Positions 52,692 through 62,663 of a stretch of 64,000 nucleotides of DNA are shown here, piece after piece. The stretch comes from Tenacibaculum larymnensis (GTDB lineage: Bacteria > Bacteroidota > Bacteroidia > Flavobacteriales > Flavobacteriaceae). Within the stretch, counting starts at the first letter, position 1, and the number at the start of each line of letters is the position of its first letter. The translations under genes and the position numbers were made by a program. The notes beneath the pieces were generated by a model. The model searched no databases. It was not told the origin of the DNA and saw only the letters and a list, made by a program, of their open reading frames with translations. The stretch lies in assembly GCF_028829235.1 (NCBI RefSeq), contig NZ_JAIWJY010000002.1, positions 186,001 through 250,000 on the forward strand. Direction: 5' to 3'.

Positions 52692-55600
52692 TTACATGTT
52701 TCGTCTATATTGACCACCAACTTCAAATAAAGCAGAGGTAATTTGACCTAACGAACAAACTTTGGTAGCATCCATTAATTTTTCAAAAAGATTTTGATTG
52801 TTAATAGCAGCAGATTGCATTTCAGATAAAAGTTGTTCTATTTTATCTTCATGTGCTTTGTTTAAGTTTTCTTTCGTTTTGATTTGGAATTGTTTTTCCT
52901 CTTCTGTTGCACGAATCACTTCTTGTGGAGTTACTGTTGGAGACCCTTTAGAACTTAAGAAAGTGTTTACCCCAATAATTGGGAATTCACCTGTGTGTTT
53001 TAAGGTTTCGTAGTATAAACTCTCTTCTTGAATTTTAGAACGTTGGTACATGGTTTCCATTGCTCCTAACACACCACCACGTTCTGTAATCCTATCGAAT
53101 TCAGTTAATACCGCTTCTTCAACTAAATCAGTTAATTCTTCAATAATAAATGAACCTTGGATAGGATTCTCGTTTTTAGCCAATCCTAATTCTTTATTAA
53201 TAATTAGCTGAATTGCCATCGCACGACGTACAGACTCTTCTGTTGGTGTTGTAATCGCTTCGTCATAGGCATTTGTGTGTAACGAGTTACAGTTGTCGTA
53301 AATTGCATATAACGCCTGTAATGTTGTACGAATATCATTAAAATCAATTTCCTGAGCGTGTAATGAACGACCAGAAGTTTGAATATGATACTTTAACATT
53401 TGAGCTCTAGGGTTTGCACCATATTTATGTTTTAAAGCTTTTGCCCAAATTTTACGAGCTACACGACCAATTACAGCATATTCAGGATCGATACCATTAG
53501 AGAAGAAGAATGATAAGTTTGGACCAAACTTATTAATATCCATTCCTCTTGATAAGTAGTATTCTACGTAGGTAAATCCGTTTGCCAACGTTAAGGCTAA
53601 CTGTGTAATTGGATTAGCACCTGCTTCAGCAATATGATACCCTGAAATAGATACAGAGTAGAAATTACGGACATTTTTCTCAATAAAGTATTCTTGTACA
53701 TCACCCATTAAACGTAAGGCGAATTCAGTAGAGAAAATACACGTGTTTTGTGCTTGGTCTTCTTTTAAAATATCTGCTTGAACCGTACCACGTACTTGTG
53801 CTAAGGTATTTGCTTTAATTTCAGCGTATACATCCGCAGGTAAAATTTGATCACCAGTAATACCTAATAACAATAATCCTAACCCATCATTACCTTCAGG
53901 AAGTTCGCCGTTATATCTTGGACGCTCTAAACCTTTATCGTCGTATAATTCTTTAAGTTTTGCTTCTACCTTTTTCTCTAACTTGTGTTCTTTGATGTAC
54001 TTTTCACAATTTTGATCAATTGCAGCATTCATAAAGAATCCTAATAACATTGGAGCAGGACCGTTGATGGTCATAGAAACCGAAGTCATTGCATGACTTA
54101 AATCAAAACCAGAGTATAATTTTTTAGCATCGTCTAAACAACAAATAGATACTCCTGCGTTACCAATTTTACCGTAAATATCAGGTCTGTGTCCTGGATC
54201 ATTACCATATAAAGTAACCGAATCAAAAGCAGTAGATAAACGCTTTGCAGGCATACCTAAACTTACATAGTGGAAACGACGGTTGGTACGTTCAGGTCCA
54301 CCTTCACCAGCAAACATACGTGTTGGATCTTCTCCCGTACGTTTAAAAGGATATAATCCTGAAGCATAAGGGAACTCTCCTGGTACGTTTTCTTGTAAAT
54401 TCCAACGTAATAAATCACCCCAAGCTTGATATTTTGGTAAAGCTACTTTCGGAATTTGTGTGTGTGAAAGTGATTCTGTGTGTGTTTCTATTTTAATCTC
54501 CTTATCACGTACTTTAAACGAGTATATAGGGTCTTTGTATTTTTTTACTTTGTCTTGCCAGTTTAAAATAACTTCCCAGTTATACGGGTCAAGATTTAGT
54601 TTTACTTTATCAAATTGAGCAAATAATAATTTTACAAATGGTTGCTCTTCCTCTTGAACTTGTTTCTGAATTTCATCTTGGTCAATTCCGTTTTTGGTAA
54701 GGAATGATTCTGTTACTTCGTTTGGAATAACAGATAAGATGGTTTGATAGATTCCGTATAGTTTCTGAGCTACTTTTTCTTGCTCATCAACTTTTTTATC
54801 GTAAGCGCGGTTGTTTTCTGAGATTTCAGATAAATAGCGCGTTCTACTTGGTGGAATTACAAAAATCTTTTCAGACATTTCTTTTGTAATTTCAAAAGTA
54901 GATTGTAAATCAGCTCCAGTTTTTTCAACTAACTTATCCATAATCGCTTTGTATAGCGAATTCATTCCTGGATCGTTGAATTGAGATGCAATCGTACCAA
55001 AAACAGGCATGTCATCCATATGAACATCCCATAAATTGTTGTTACGCATGTATTGCTTTTTTACATCACGTAAAGCATCTAAAGCTCCTCTTTTATCAAA
55101 TTTGTTAATAGCTACTAAATCAGCAAAATCAAGCATGTCGATTTTTTCTAACTGTGTAGCCGCACCAAATTCAGGTGTCATTACATATAACGAAGTATCA
55201 GAGTGCTCAATAATTTCAGTATCTGATTGTCCAATACCTGAAGTTTCTAAAATAATTAAATCAAATTCTGCAGCTTTTAAAACTTCAACTGCTTCATTTA
55301 CATATTTAGATAAAGCTAAGTTTGATTGACGAGTTGCTAACGAACGCATATACACACGTTCATTGTTAATAGCATTCATACGAATACGGTCTCCTAATAA
55401 AGCGCCACCTGTTTTTCTTTTTGAAGGATCCACAGAGATTAATCCGATAGTTTTTTCTGGGAAATCAATTAAGAAACGACGAACTAATTCGTCCACTAAA
55501 CTCGATTTACCAGCACCACCTGTACCTGTAATTCCTAAAACAGGGGTTTTAGAATTTTTATTTTTTTCGTGAATAGCATCTAAAGCGTCTTTAGCAACTT

Positions 55601-56132
55601 CTGGGAAGTTTTCCGCAGCAGAAATTACACGTGCAATACTACCAACTTCTTTATCTGCTAATTTGTTTACTTCACCATTTAGTGAATCTCCGATAGCAAA
55701 GTCTGATTGTTGCACTAAATCGTTAATCATTCCTTGTAATCCTAATTCACGACCATCATCAGGTGAATAAATACGAGTAATTCCGTAGTCCATCAATTCT
55801 TTGATTTCCTCAGGTAGAATTACTCCACCGCCGCCACCAAATATTTTAATATGTCCAGCTCCTTTTTCTTGCAATAAATCGTACATGTACTTAAAGTACT
55901 CATTATGTCCACCTTGATACGAAGTCATAGCAATAGCATTCGCATCCTCTTGAATAGCACAGTTAACCACTTCTTCCACACTTCTATCATGCCCTAAGTG
56001 AATCACTTCAACCCCGGTAGATTGAATAATTCGGCGCATAATATTAATGGCAGCATCGTGTCCGTCAAATAAGGAAGCTGCGGTTACAATTCGTACTTTG
56101 TGTTTAGGTTTATAGGGAGTTATTTGTTCCAT
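52692..56132 (-). CDS. icmF: fused isobutyryl-CoA mutase (IcmF), adenosylcobalamin-dependent
   Basis: 1146 residues, the length of IcmF fusions. Domain order: B12-binding domain at the N-terminus with the axial His25 in [10 protein letters not shown], a MeaB-like G-protein chaperone from about residue 195 ([22 protein letters not shown]), a linker, then the mutase TIM barrel ([40 protein letters not shown]). It interconverts isobutyryl-CoA and butyryl-CoA (or related acyl-CoAs), using B12, with the G-domain guarding cofactor loading. Plain methylmalonyl-CoA mutase is the alternative but lacks this fusion order. Confidence 0.93.
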   Translation of the reverse strand: MEQITPYKPKHKVRIVTAASLFDGHDAAINIMRRIIQSTGVEVIHLGHDRSVEEVVNCAIQEDANAIAMTSYQGGHNEYFKYMYDLLQEKGAGHIKIFGGGGGVILPEEIKELMDYGITRIYSPDDGRELGLQGMINDLVQQSDFAIGDSLNGEVNKLADKEVGSIARVISAAENFPEVAKDALDAIHEKNKNSKTPVLGITGTGGAGKSSLVDELVRRFLIDFPEKTIGLISVDPSKRKTGGALLGDRIRMNAINNERVYMRSLATRQSNLALSKYVNEAVEVLKAAEFDLIILETSGIGQSDTEIIEHSDTSLYVMTPEFGAATQLEKIDMLDFADLVAINKFDKRGALDALRDVKKQYMRNNNLWDVHMDDMPVFGTIASQFNDPGMNSLYKAIMDKLVEKTGADLQSTFEITKEMSEKIFVIPPSRTRYLSEISENNRAYDKKVDEQEKVAQKLYGIYQTILSVIPNEVTESFLTKNGIDQDEIQKQVQEEEQPFVKLLFAQFDKVKLNLDPYNWEVILNWQDKVKKYKDPIYSFKVRDKEIKIETHTESLSHTQIPKVALPKYQAWGDLLRWNLQENVPGEFPYASGLYPFKRTGEDPTRMFAGEGGPERTNRRFHYVSLGMPAKRLSTAFDSVTLYGNDPGHRPDIYGKIGNAGVSICCLDDAKKLYSGFDLSHAMTSVSMTINGPAPMLLGFFMNAAIDQNCEKYIKEHKLEKKVEAKLKELYDDKGLERPRYNGELPEGNDGLGLLLLGITGDQILPADVYAEIKANTLAQVRGTVQADILKEDQAQNTCIFSTEFALRLMGDVQEYFIEKNVRNFYSVSISGYHIAEAGANPITQLALTLANGFTYVEYYLSRGMDINKFGPNLSFFFSNGIDPEYAVIGRVARKIWAKALKHKYGANPRAQMLKYHIQTSGRSLHAQEIDFNDIRTTLQALYAIYDNCNSLHTNAYDEAITTPTEESVRRAMAIQLIINKELGLAKNENPIQGSFIIEELTDLVEEAVLTEFDRITERGGVLGAMETMYQRSKIQEESLYYETLKHTGEFPIIGVNTFLSSKGSPTVTPQEVIRATEEEKQFQIKTKENLNKAHEDKIEQLLSEMQSAAINNQNLFEKLMDATKVCSLGQITSALFEVGGQYRRNM

Positions 56133-56202
56133 TCGTAAATTGTCTTAATTTTCGGGTACGCAATTTACGGAAATCTTAAAAAATAGCAGGATGTTTTAAC
56201 AA

Positions 56203-56538
56203 TTATAAATAGGATAGGAACGCCCACCTTTTTCGAGTAGTGATATAATCTAAATTATGTTCGTTTTGGTAGGCCTCACGTTCAAAACTTAAATTACTAT
56301 AAGCTTTTGAGGTGTTACGGTAAGTTAATAGCTTGATAAACCATTCTAAAAAATAAAATAGATAGAAGAAAACAATCAATAATTCTAATTGTTGTTTTAA
56401 ATGAATTTTTTCATGGTTTATTAAAACAGGATCACCTTTTAAATCTTCTCTTTTTAAAAAGATAAAAGGATACAATGTCATTCCAGAAAATCCTTTTGGT
56501 ATTATATGTTTTGAAATAAATATCATAAACCCGTTCAT
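56203..56538 (-). CDS. small membrane protein with HExxH motif
   Basis: 111 residues. HEKIHLKQQLELLIVFFYLFYFLEWFIKLL combines a zincin-type HExxH at about residues 42-46 with a following membrane helix; a second conserved-looking motif is SFEREAYQNE with a possible third ligand Glu. It could be a tiny membrane metallopeptidase related to M56-type proteins. The function is unknown. Lies 70 nt upstream of icmF on the same strand. Confidence 0.65.
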   Translation of the reverse strand: MNGFMIFISKHIIPKGFSGMTLYPFIFLKREDLKGDPVLINHEKIHLKQQLELLIVFFYLFYFLEWFIKLLTYRNTSKAYSNLSFEREAYQNEHNLDYITTRKRWAFLSYL

Positions 56539-56644
56539 GCAATAAACTTACCAAAGGTACAATTTATTGTTAGCACAACAGAAAAAATACAAAAAGAAGA
56601 AAAATTTATACTTTTTAAAGATGCAGTTTTTAACAGTATAAACT

Positions 56645-56652
56645 TATATTTG
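56645..56652 (+). promoter_or_regulatory. -7 box of hutU
   Basis: TATATTTG, a perfect TAnnTTTG, 171 nt upstream of the hutU ATG, so hutU has a long leader. Confidence 0.6.
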
Positions 56653-56669
56653 TGCAAACTTCAAAGAAG

Positions 56670-56744
56670 ATGGATTTTTTAACTTTAAAATATAAAAAGA
56701 GGATTGAAGCTCAGTATCACAGAGCAGATATCCGTTATCCATAG
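56670..56744 (+). CDS. 24-codon leader open frame upstream of hutU
   Basis: MDFLTLKYKKRIEAQYHRAD and four more residues (IRYP), then TAG. It is preceded by AAAGAAG and begins 17 nt after the hutU -7 box. It has one His codon and is not an obvious attenuator peptide. It may be a leader peptide or may not be translated. Confidence 0.35.
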   Translation: MDFLTLKYKKRIEAQYHRADIRYP

Positions 56745-56823
56745 TTTCTTCATTTTTACGATTATCAACAGATTTAAAATTAATAAGTTTTCATCTTTTA
56801 CTGGAAACTAAAAACCGTATAAA

Positions 56824-58818
56824 ATGACTTTTAAAGAACAAATAAAACAAGGAATACCAACTGCATTACCTCCAAAAAAGGAGTATGATACTACGATAAA
56901 CCACGCACCAAAACGTAAGGAAATTTTAACTGAAGAAGAAAAGAAGTTAGCTTTACGTAATGCGTTGCGTTATTTTGATAAAGAACATCACGAAGAATTA
57001 TTACCTGAATTTGCTGAAGAACTAGAGAAGTACGGACGAATTTATATGTATCGCTTCCGTCCTGATTATAAAATGTACGCGCGTCCTATTGAAGAATATC
57101 CAGGGAAATCTGAGCAAGCAAAAGCTATTATGGTAATGATTCAAAACAATTTGGATTATGCAGTAGCACAGCATCCTCACGAATTAATTACTTACGGTGG
57201 TAATGGAGCAGTATTTTCTAACTGGGCACAGTACTTATTAACCATGAAGTACTTGTCTGAAATGACAAATAAACAAACCTTGGTAATGTATTCAGGACAT
57301 CCGATGGGGTTATTTCCATCGCATAAAGATGCGCCAAGAGTAGTAGTAACGAACGGAATGATGATTCCTAATTATTCAAAACCAGATGATTGGGAGAAGT
57401 TTAATGCCTTAGGAGTAACACAATATGGGCAAATGACTGCAGGAAGTTACATGTATATCGGTCCACAAGGAATTGTACATGGAACAACGATCACTGTGTT
57501 AAACGGATTTAGAAAAATAGGTAAATCACCAAAAGGAAATTTATTTGTTACTGCTGGTTTAGGAGGAATGAGTGGAGCGCAACCAAAAGCAGGAAACATT
57601 GCAGGTTGTATTACAGTTTGTGCTGAGGTAAACCCAAAAATAACGCAGGTTCGTTTAGATCAAGGGTGGATTGATGAGAAGATTACCGATTTAGATGAAT
57701 TGGTAGCGCGTGTTCGCAAAGCAAAAGAGAATGAAGAAGTTGTTTCGTTAGCATACTTAGGAAATGTAGTGGATGTTTGGGAGAAGTTTGCTGAAGAAGA
57801 TGTGCATATCGATTTAGGTTCAGACCAAACTTCTTTACATAATCCTTGGGCAGGAGGATACTATCCTGTAGATATGTCGTTTGAAGAGTCAAACGAAATG
57901 ATGGCAGAACAACCAGAGCTGTTCAAAGAAAAAGTGCAAGAAACATTGCGTCGTCACGCAAAAGCGATAAATAAGCATACAGAAAAAGGAACGTATTTCT
58001 TTGATTATGGAAATGCCTTTTTATTGGAAGCGAGTAGAGCTGGAGCAGATGTAATGAATCCGAATCCAACTTTAGGAAGAGAGTTTAAATACCCAAGTTA
58101 TGTACAAGATATTATGGGACCTATGTGTTTTGATTATGGTTTTGGTCCTTTCCGTTGGGTATGTACTTCAGGAAAACCAGAAGATTTAGCTAAAACGGAT
58201 GCTATTGCTTGTAAGGTGTTAGAGAAAATTATGAAAAAATCTCCTGAAGAAATTCAACAGCAAATGGCGGATAACATTCAGTGGATTAAAGGAGCACAAG
58301 AAAATAAATTAGTAGTTGGTTCACAAGCACGCATTTTATACGCAGATGCTGAAGGGCGTATGAAAATAGCTGAAGCTTTTAATAAGGCAATTAAGAAAGG
58401 AAAAATAGGACCTGTAGTATTAGGACGTGATCACCACGATGTTTCTGGAACGGATTCACCTTATCGTGAAACTTCTAATATTTACGATGGTTCTCGTTTT
58501 ACAGCAGATATGGCAATTCATAATGTAATTGGAGATAGTTTTAGAGGAGCTACTTGGGTTTCTATCCACAATGGAGGTGGAGTAGGATGGGGAGAAGTAA
58601 TCAATGGTGGATTTGGCATGCTTCTTGATGGTTCTAAAGATGCATCAAGGCGCTTAAAATCAATGCTTTTCTGGGATGTGAATAACGGAATAGCAAGACG
58701 TAGTTGGGCACGAAATGACGAAGCTGTTTTTGCTATCAAACGTGCCATGGAAGCTGAAAAGAAGTTAAAAGTAACACTTCCTAACTTAGTAGATGATGCA
58801 TTATTAGAAAACATGTAA
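56824..58818 (+). CDS. hutU: urocanate hydratase
   Basis: 664 residues, the longer form seen in Bacteroidota (about 555 in Proteobacteria). NAD-binding and family blocks: HPHELITYGGNGAVFSNWAQYL, MYSGHPMGLFPSH, GQMTAGSYMYIGPQGIVHGTT, TAGLGGMSGAQPKAGNIAGC and SIHNGGGVGWGEVINGGFGM. It hydrates urocanate to imidazolone-propionate in histidine breakdown. The other hut genes are not in this window. Followed after 11 nt by a DUF4136 lipoprotein gene. Confidence 0.96.
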   Translation: MTFKEQIKQGIPTALPPKKEYDTTINHAPKRKEILTEEEKKLALRNALRYFDKEHHEELLPEFAEELEKYGRIYMYRFRPDYKMYARPIEEYPGKSEQAKAIMVMIQNNLDYAVAQHPHELITYGGNGAVFSNWAQYLLTMKYLSEMTNKQTLVMYSGHPMGLFPSHKDAPRVVVTNGMMIPNYSKPDDWEKFNALGVTQYGQMTAGSYMYIGPQGIVHGTTITVLNGFRKIGKSPKGNLFVTAGLGGMSGAQPKAGNIAGCITVCAEVNPKITQVRLDQGWIDEKITDLDELVARVRKAKENEEVVSLAYLGNVVDVWEKFAEEDVHIDLGSDQTSLHNPWAGGYYPVDMSFEESNEMMAEQPELFKEKVQETLRRHAKAINKHTEKGTYFFDYGNAFLLEASRAGADVMNPNPTLGREFKYPSYVQDIMGPMCFDYGFGPFRWVCTSGKPEDLAKTDAIACKVLEKIMKKSPEEIQQQMADNIQWIKGAQENKLVVGSQARILYADAEGRMKIAEAFNKAIKKGKIGPVVLGRDHHDVSGTDSPYRETSNIYDGSRFTADMAIHNVIGDSFRGATWVSIHNGGGVGWGEVINGGFGMLLDGSKDASRRLKSMLFWDVNNGIARRSWARNDEAVFAIKRAMEAEKKLKVTLPNLVDDALLENM

Positions 58819-58829
58819 ATCCTAAGAAA

Positions 58830-59357
58830 ATGAAAAATTTAAAATTACTTTTTTTACCAATAGTAGCTTTACTAATTACTTCATGTAGTTCGGTAAGAGT
58901 AGTTACTGATTATGATACTCAAACTGATTTTAATCAGTACAAAACATTTGCGTTTTACAAAACTGGAATAGATAAAGCTCCAATTTCTGATTTAGATAAG
59001 AAACGTATTATGCGTGCTATTGAAGCTGAGTTAATGGCTAAGGGAATGACCAAATCAGCAACGCCAGATGTTTTAGTGAGTTTGTTTACCAAATCTCGTG
59101 AGCGTATTAATGTAAATGATAATTATTATGGAGGTTTTTATTATCCATGGTATTATGGTCCGAGTCCAGTAACGGTTTCTCAATATACAGAAGGAACATT
59201 ATTTATTGATTTATTAGATGCTGACAAAAAAGAGTTAGTTTGGCAAGGAATAGGGACAGGAGCTTTGAGTACAAGTAGTGTAGAAAGAAAAGAAGCTCGT
59301 ATTAAAGAGTTTGTAGCAGAGATAATGGCGGAGTATCCTCCTAATGCTAAAAAGTAA
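58830..59357 (+). CDS. DUF4136 lipoprotein
   Basis: 175 residues with a lipobox (LFLPIVALLITSC). DUF4136 is recognisable from VRVVTDYDTQTDFNQYKTFAFYK, then ALEAELMAKGM-type helix (IEAELMAKGMTKSATPDVLVSLF) and GTLFIDLLDADKKELVWQGIGTGAL. An envelope protein of unknown role. Co-transcribed with hutU judging by the 11-nt gap and the shared terminator at 59381. Confidence 0.88.
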   Translation: MKNLKLLFLPIVALLITSCSSVRVVTDYDTQTDFNQYKTFAFYKTGIDKAPISDLDKKRIMRAIEAELMAKGMTKSATPDVLVSLFTKSRERINVNDNYYGGFYYPWYYGPSPVTVSQYTEGTLFIDLLDADKKELVWQGIGTGALSTSSVERKEARIKEFVAEIMAEYPPNAKK

Positions 59358-59380
59358 GATTTAGTTTTTTAAGATAAATG

Positions 59381-59427
59381 TAAATACGTTAGGCAGAAAT
59401 ACAAAGTCTGTTTAACGTATTTTTTTA
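59381..59427 (+). terminator. terminator of the hutU operon
   Basis: AAATACGTTA (59382-59391) pairs with TAACGTATTT (59413-59422), with an inner CAGA/TCTG extension, then a T-run. Confidence 0.88.
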
Positions 59428-59440
59428 TGATATTTGTAAC

Positions 59441-59605
59441 ATGAGAAATAAGATATTAAAGCCTACGCCCGATGAGTATTATACGAATGAACAAGGGTAT
59501 AGGGTTTTTAAAGAAGCATACCATTTACGACGTGGGTATTGTTGTAAAAGTGGATGTAAACACTGTCCGTATGGATATGATAAAAATACCGACAGCTTCA
59601 AATAA
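59441..59605 (+). CDS. DUF5522 small protein
   Basis: 54 residues. The key part is YRVFKEAYHLRRGYCCKSGC followed by KHCPYGYD, four cysteines in a CCxxxCxxxC pattern likely to bind zinc, as in DUF5522. No signal peptide. Function unknown. The start ATG at 59441 follows directly after the preceding terminator. Confidence 0.88.
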   Translation: MRNKILKPTPDEYYTNEQGYRVFKEAYHLRRGYCCKSGCKHCPYGYDKNTDSFK

Positions 59606-59662
59606 ATGTGACAATAATTAGTTTATTGTTTCTAAAGTATAGATAAAATCAAACAAGTAAAC

Positions 59663-60370
59663 ATGAAAAAAATTACAGTATTCTTTATTGCACTTACTTT
59701 TATGGGATGTGCAGAGTTGCAAAAAGTAGTAAATCAATTACCACAAGGTGGGTTATTAACACAAGAACAAATTGGTAATGGTTTACGTCAAGCTCTAGAT
59801 AATGGTATTCAACATCAGGTAACCAAGCTAACTTCAAAAGATGGTTTCTATAAAAATGATTTGGTAAAAATTTTATTGCCAGAGGAACTACAAGCAGTTG
59901 ATAAAGGTTTGAGAAAAATAGGTTTAGGTAATTTAGCTGATGAAGGTTTAAAGGCAATCAACAGAACTGCTGAAGATGCTGTAAAAACGGCGACACCAAT
60001 TTTTGTAAATGCTGTTAAGGAAATTACGTTTGCAGATGCTAAAAATATTCTATTAGGGGCAGATAATGCAGCTACTTCTTATTTAGAAGGAAAAACAACA
60101 ACAGCTTTATATAGTGAGTTTAATCCAGTAATTAAAAACTCATTTGCTAAGGTTGGAGCTGATAAAATTTGGTCAAACTTAATATCAAAATACAATAGTA
60201 TTCCATTTGTAAAAAAAGTAAATCCAGATTTAACAGACTACGTAACTACTGAAGCATTAGAAGGAGTATTTACAATGATTGCTGTTGAAGAGAAGGGTAT
60301 ACGTAATAAAGTAGGATTGCGTGATACAGCGTTATTACGACAGGTTTTTGCTTTGCAGGATAATAAATAG
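59663..60370 (+). CDS. DUF4197 lipoprotein
   Basis: 235 residues with a lipobox (MKKITVFFIALTFMGC). DUF4197 pattern: LTQEQIGNGLRQALDNGIQHQVTKLTSKDGFYKND, KILLPEEL, FADAKNILLGADNAATSYLEGKTT and YVTTEALEGVFTMIAVEEKGIR. Helical envelope protein of unknown function. Followed by a strong terminator. Confidence 0.92.
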   Translation: MKKITVFFIALTFMGCAELQKVVNQLPQGGLLTQEQIGNGLRQALDNGIQHQVTKLTSKDGFYKNDLVKILLPEELQAVDKGLRKIGLGNLADEGLKAINRTAEDAVKTATPIFVNAVKEITFADAKNILLGADNAATSYLEGKTTTALYSEFNPVIKNSFAKVGADKIWSNLISKYNSIPFVKKVNPDLTDYVTTEALEGVFTMIAVEEKGIRNKVGLRDTALLRQVFALQDNK

Positions 60371-60377
60371 AATTAAA

Positions 60378-60408
60378 GAGCTCTTGAGAAATCAAGAGCT
60401 TTTTTTTG
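60378..60408 (+). terminator. terminator after the DUF4197 gene
   Basis: AGCTCTTGA (60379-60387), loop GAAA, TCAAGAGCT (60392-60400), then a run of Ts. Confidence 0.9.
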
Positions 60409-60523
60409 TTATTAATAATATTAAAAATAGGAATTTTCCCCATTTTATATTTAATTTATTTTTTTATATAGTTGTAAATCAAATAAATATGTATATTTAT
60501 AATCCGTGTTAACCCAATTAGAA

Positions 60524-60721
60524 ATGTCAAGAATTAATCAATTACGTAGATATAGAAAACATCTTGAAGAGAGATATCGTAGATTGGTTGAGACAGCTAA
60601 CGATTATAAATATGAAGATGAGTGTAAAAGTGATCGCTCAGCATTCAAAGCAATGAAGATATTAGAAAAGCTGAATAGAATAAAATATTTAGATGAAGAT
60701 ATGTCAAGTCCTGCTGTGTAA
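60524..60721 (+). CDS. small basic helical protein
   Basis: 65 residues from the ATG at 60524 (MSRINQLRRYRKHLEERYRR). A GTG at 60506 would add six residues but has no support. Rich in Arg, Lys and Glu, predicted as two helices with SDRSAFKAMKILEKLNRIKYL. It resembles small Flavobacteriaceae-specific proteins, which have no known function. Its last 18 nt overlap the tail of the convergent gene. Confidence 0.65.
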   Translation: MSRINQLRRYRKHLEERYRRLVETANDYKYEDECKSDRSAFKAMKILEKLNRIKYLDEDMSSPAV

Positions 60722-61462
60722 TTCCTTGAAGTAATCAAAAGCTTTTAACAGTCTGCTACCGTACCAAGAGAAGTATTCACCGTCAACTAATATAGACGTT
60801 GAGTTACTGGTATGTTCTTTAATTTCAGTAATGTGTTTTTCTTTGAAAGGAAAAGGTTCAGAAGAAAGTAAAATTAATTCTGGTTTTTTCTTATGGATAT
60901 CTTTTATATCAACTTCTGGATACCTTTTTTCGTTAGCATAAACATTTTTAAACATGTTTAATTCTAATAGGTGGTTTATAAATGTATTACTTGCTGCAAC
61001 CATCCAAGGGTTTCTCCAAATAAAATAAGCTACTGTTCTACTTTTTTTATTTTCAACAAATTTTTTAAAGTCAATTATTTTTGACTCTAATTTATTAATC
61101 ATTTTTTTAGCTTCAACTTGCTTCTCAAAAAAACTTCCGTATAAAGAAATTAATTCTAAGGAATCGGTAAGTGTAAAAATATCAGAGAGATGTGTAAATG
61201 CTATTTGTTGACAGGCTTCAACTATTTCTTTTGTGTTTTCTTCTTTATTACACAATATAATATCAGGTTGAAGATTTTTAATTCTATCAATTTTTATATT
61301 TTTCGTCCCACCAACAATAGTTTTAGACTTTAAAAGACGTTTGGGGTGAATACAGAATTTAGTTACACCGACTATATTCTCTTCAAGTCCCAAATCAACT
61401 AAAAGTTCTGTTTGACTTGGGACTAACGAAATTATTCTTTTGTTTTTTTTATCAATGCTCAT
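60704..61462 (-). CDS. helical-backbone metal-receptor / BtuF-like binding protein
   Basis: 252 residues. Class III periplasmic-binding-protein pattern: RIISLVPSQTELLVDLGLEENIVGVTKFC, then GGTKNIKIDRIKNLQPDIILCNKEEN, and a helical backbone before the C-terminal lobe (FIWRNPWMVAASNTFINHLL, ELILLSSEPFPFKEKH). Related proteins bind cobalamin or siderophores for ABC import. There is no signal peptide, so it may act in the cytoplasm or have a missed upstream start. It overlaps the convergent small gene by 18 nt. Confidence 0.85.
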   Translation of the reverse strand: MSIDKKNKRIISLVPSQTELLVDLGLEENIVGVTKFCIHPKRLLKSKTIVGGTKNIKIDRIKNLQPDIILCNKEENTKEIVEACQQIAFTHLSDIFTLTDSLELISLYGSFFEKQVEAKKMINKLESKIIDFKKFVENKKSRTVAYFIWRNPWMVAASNTFINHLLELNMFKNVYANEKRYPEVDIKDIHKKKPELILLSSEPFPFKEKHITEIKEHTSNSTSILVDGEYFSWYGSRLLKAFDYFKELHSRT

Positions 61463-61497
61463 TAAGCAAAAATAAGAATTCAGAAAAAAAAGAGTTA

Positions 61498-62274
61498 TTA
61501 TTTAACTCCCATTAGTTCTTGAAAATCTTTTTTATAACTCTTGCTTACTCTAAAAGTTTTATTATCGTTGATTTTTACATCTGTTTCACCATAATTGGAA
61601 GTGATGATCTCATCAATAAAATTAGAATTGATTATAGTAGATCTATGGATTCTAATAAAAAGGTTAGAGTTTAGCCTTTTAATTATACTAGATAAAGATT
61701 CACGTAGTAAATACTTTTTGTTGTCTGTAGTGAAAATTTCTACATAGTACCCTGAGGCAGATATATACTTGATATTGTTTCGTTCTAAGAAAATTATTTT
61801 GTTCCCAGATTTGATATTAATCTTAGTCCCTTTCACAGGCATTTCGATAGGAGTTTTTTCTTTTACAAGATCTAAGATGTTATCTAAACTAGAAAGCTTT
61901 TCTATTTTTTTATAATCTATCACCTTTTTAATAGAAGCATAAAATCTATCTTTTTCTAGAGGTTTTAAAAGATAGTCAAAAGCAAAATAATCAAAGGCTT
62001 TTACAGCATGCTCGTTAGAAGAGGCAGTGAAGATAAAAATAGGTTTTTTTGGTAAGGTTATTTTTTCAATAATATCAAATCCTGTCATATTATTAATCTT
62101 TGTGTCAAGATAGACAACATCAGGGGATAAATTATTTATTTTTTTTATAGCGTCCAAACCACTGGAACATTCACCAACAATTTCTACGAAATTATAGTCA
62201 CTCACTAATTTTTTAAATCTAGATCGAGCAGCTTTTTCGTTGTCAACGATTAGAATTGATATTTTCATATACAT
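61498..62274 (-). CDS. LytTR-family response regulator
   Basis: 258 residues. Receiver domain ILIVDNEKAARSRFKKLV with the phospho-acceptor Asp in DVVYLDTKINNMTGFDI, the Thr in FIFTAS and the Lys in DYLLKPLEKDRF, then a C-terminal LytTR DNA-binding domain (NKIIFLERNNIKYISASGYYVEIFT, SNLFIRIHRSTIINSNFIDEI). The true start may be 62268 (MKISILIVDNE). No histidine kinase gene adjoins it. It is divergent from the SusC gene and is a candidate regulator of it. Confidence 0.92.
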   Translation of the reverse strand: MYMKISILIVDNEKAARSRFKKLVSDYNFVEIVGECSSGLDAIKKINNLSPDVVYLDTKINNMTGFDIIEKITLPKKPIFIFTASSNEHAVKAFDYFAFDYLLKPLEKDRFYASIKKVIDYKKIEKLSSLDNILDLVKEKTPIEMPVKGTKINIKSGNKIIFLERNNIKYISASGYYVEIFTTDNKKYLLRESLSSIIKRLNSNLFIRIHRSTIINSNFIDEIITSNYGETDVKINDNKTFRVSKSYKKDFQELMGVK

Positions 62275-62663
62275 TTTGTTTTCTTGTAGCTATAACAGCT
62301 TAAACTAGGGGCTACCCTAATTTTTAATTTATTAAAGTTTAGTTAAATGAATATTAAAACTTTAATTATTTGTTAAAGCTTATAGTCTGATTATAATTAG
62401 TAAATAGAAGGGGGATTTACTTATTATTTAAATAAAAACGAGCCACAAAAATAAAGAAGAACCTTTCTAAAATTCAATTAAAATAAGAGGTTTTAAAAAA
62501 AATTAACACTAATTAACATTTGGTTGTTTTTTGGGGTTTTGTTGCTGACTTCTTAAAAATGTTTTTTCACATCAAATTAAAGGGTGTTAGCTTCAAATGG
62601 GTGTTAACAAAAACTTATAGCCTTTAGATTTACAACTGTTAATTAATAAAAATTTAATAATTT
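62275..62663. other. 389-bp region between divergent LytTR regulator and susC-type gene
   Basis: A+T-rich. Contains the short palindrome TAGGGGCTACCCTA (62306-62319, arms TAGGG/CCCTA) about 32 bp upstream of the regulator, a G/T-rich stretch near 62520-62550, and TAGATTTA near 62625, which is one base off the -7 consensus for the susC-type gene. No RNA gene or open frame recognised. Confidence 0.5.

Larger units (their letters stand above)
56539..56823. other. 285-bp region between the HExxH protein and hutU
   Basis: Contains the hutU promoter (-7 box at 56645-56652) and a short open frame with its own ATG (56670-56744). The remaining bases are A+T-rich with no terminator-like hairpin that I can see. 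Confidence 0.5.
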
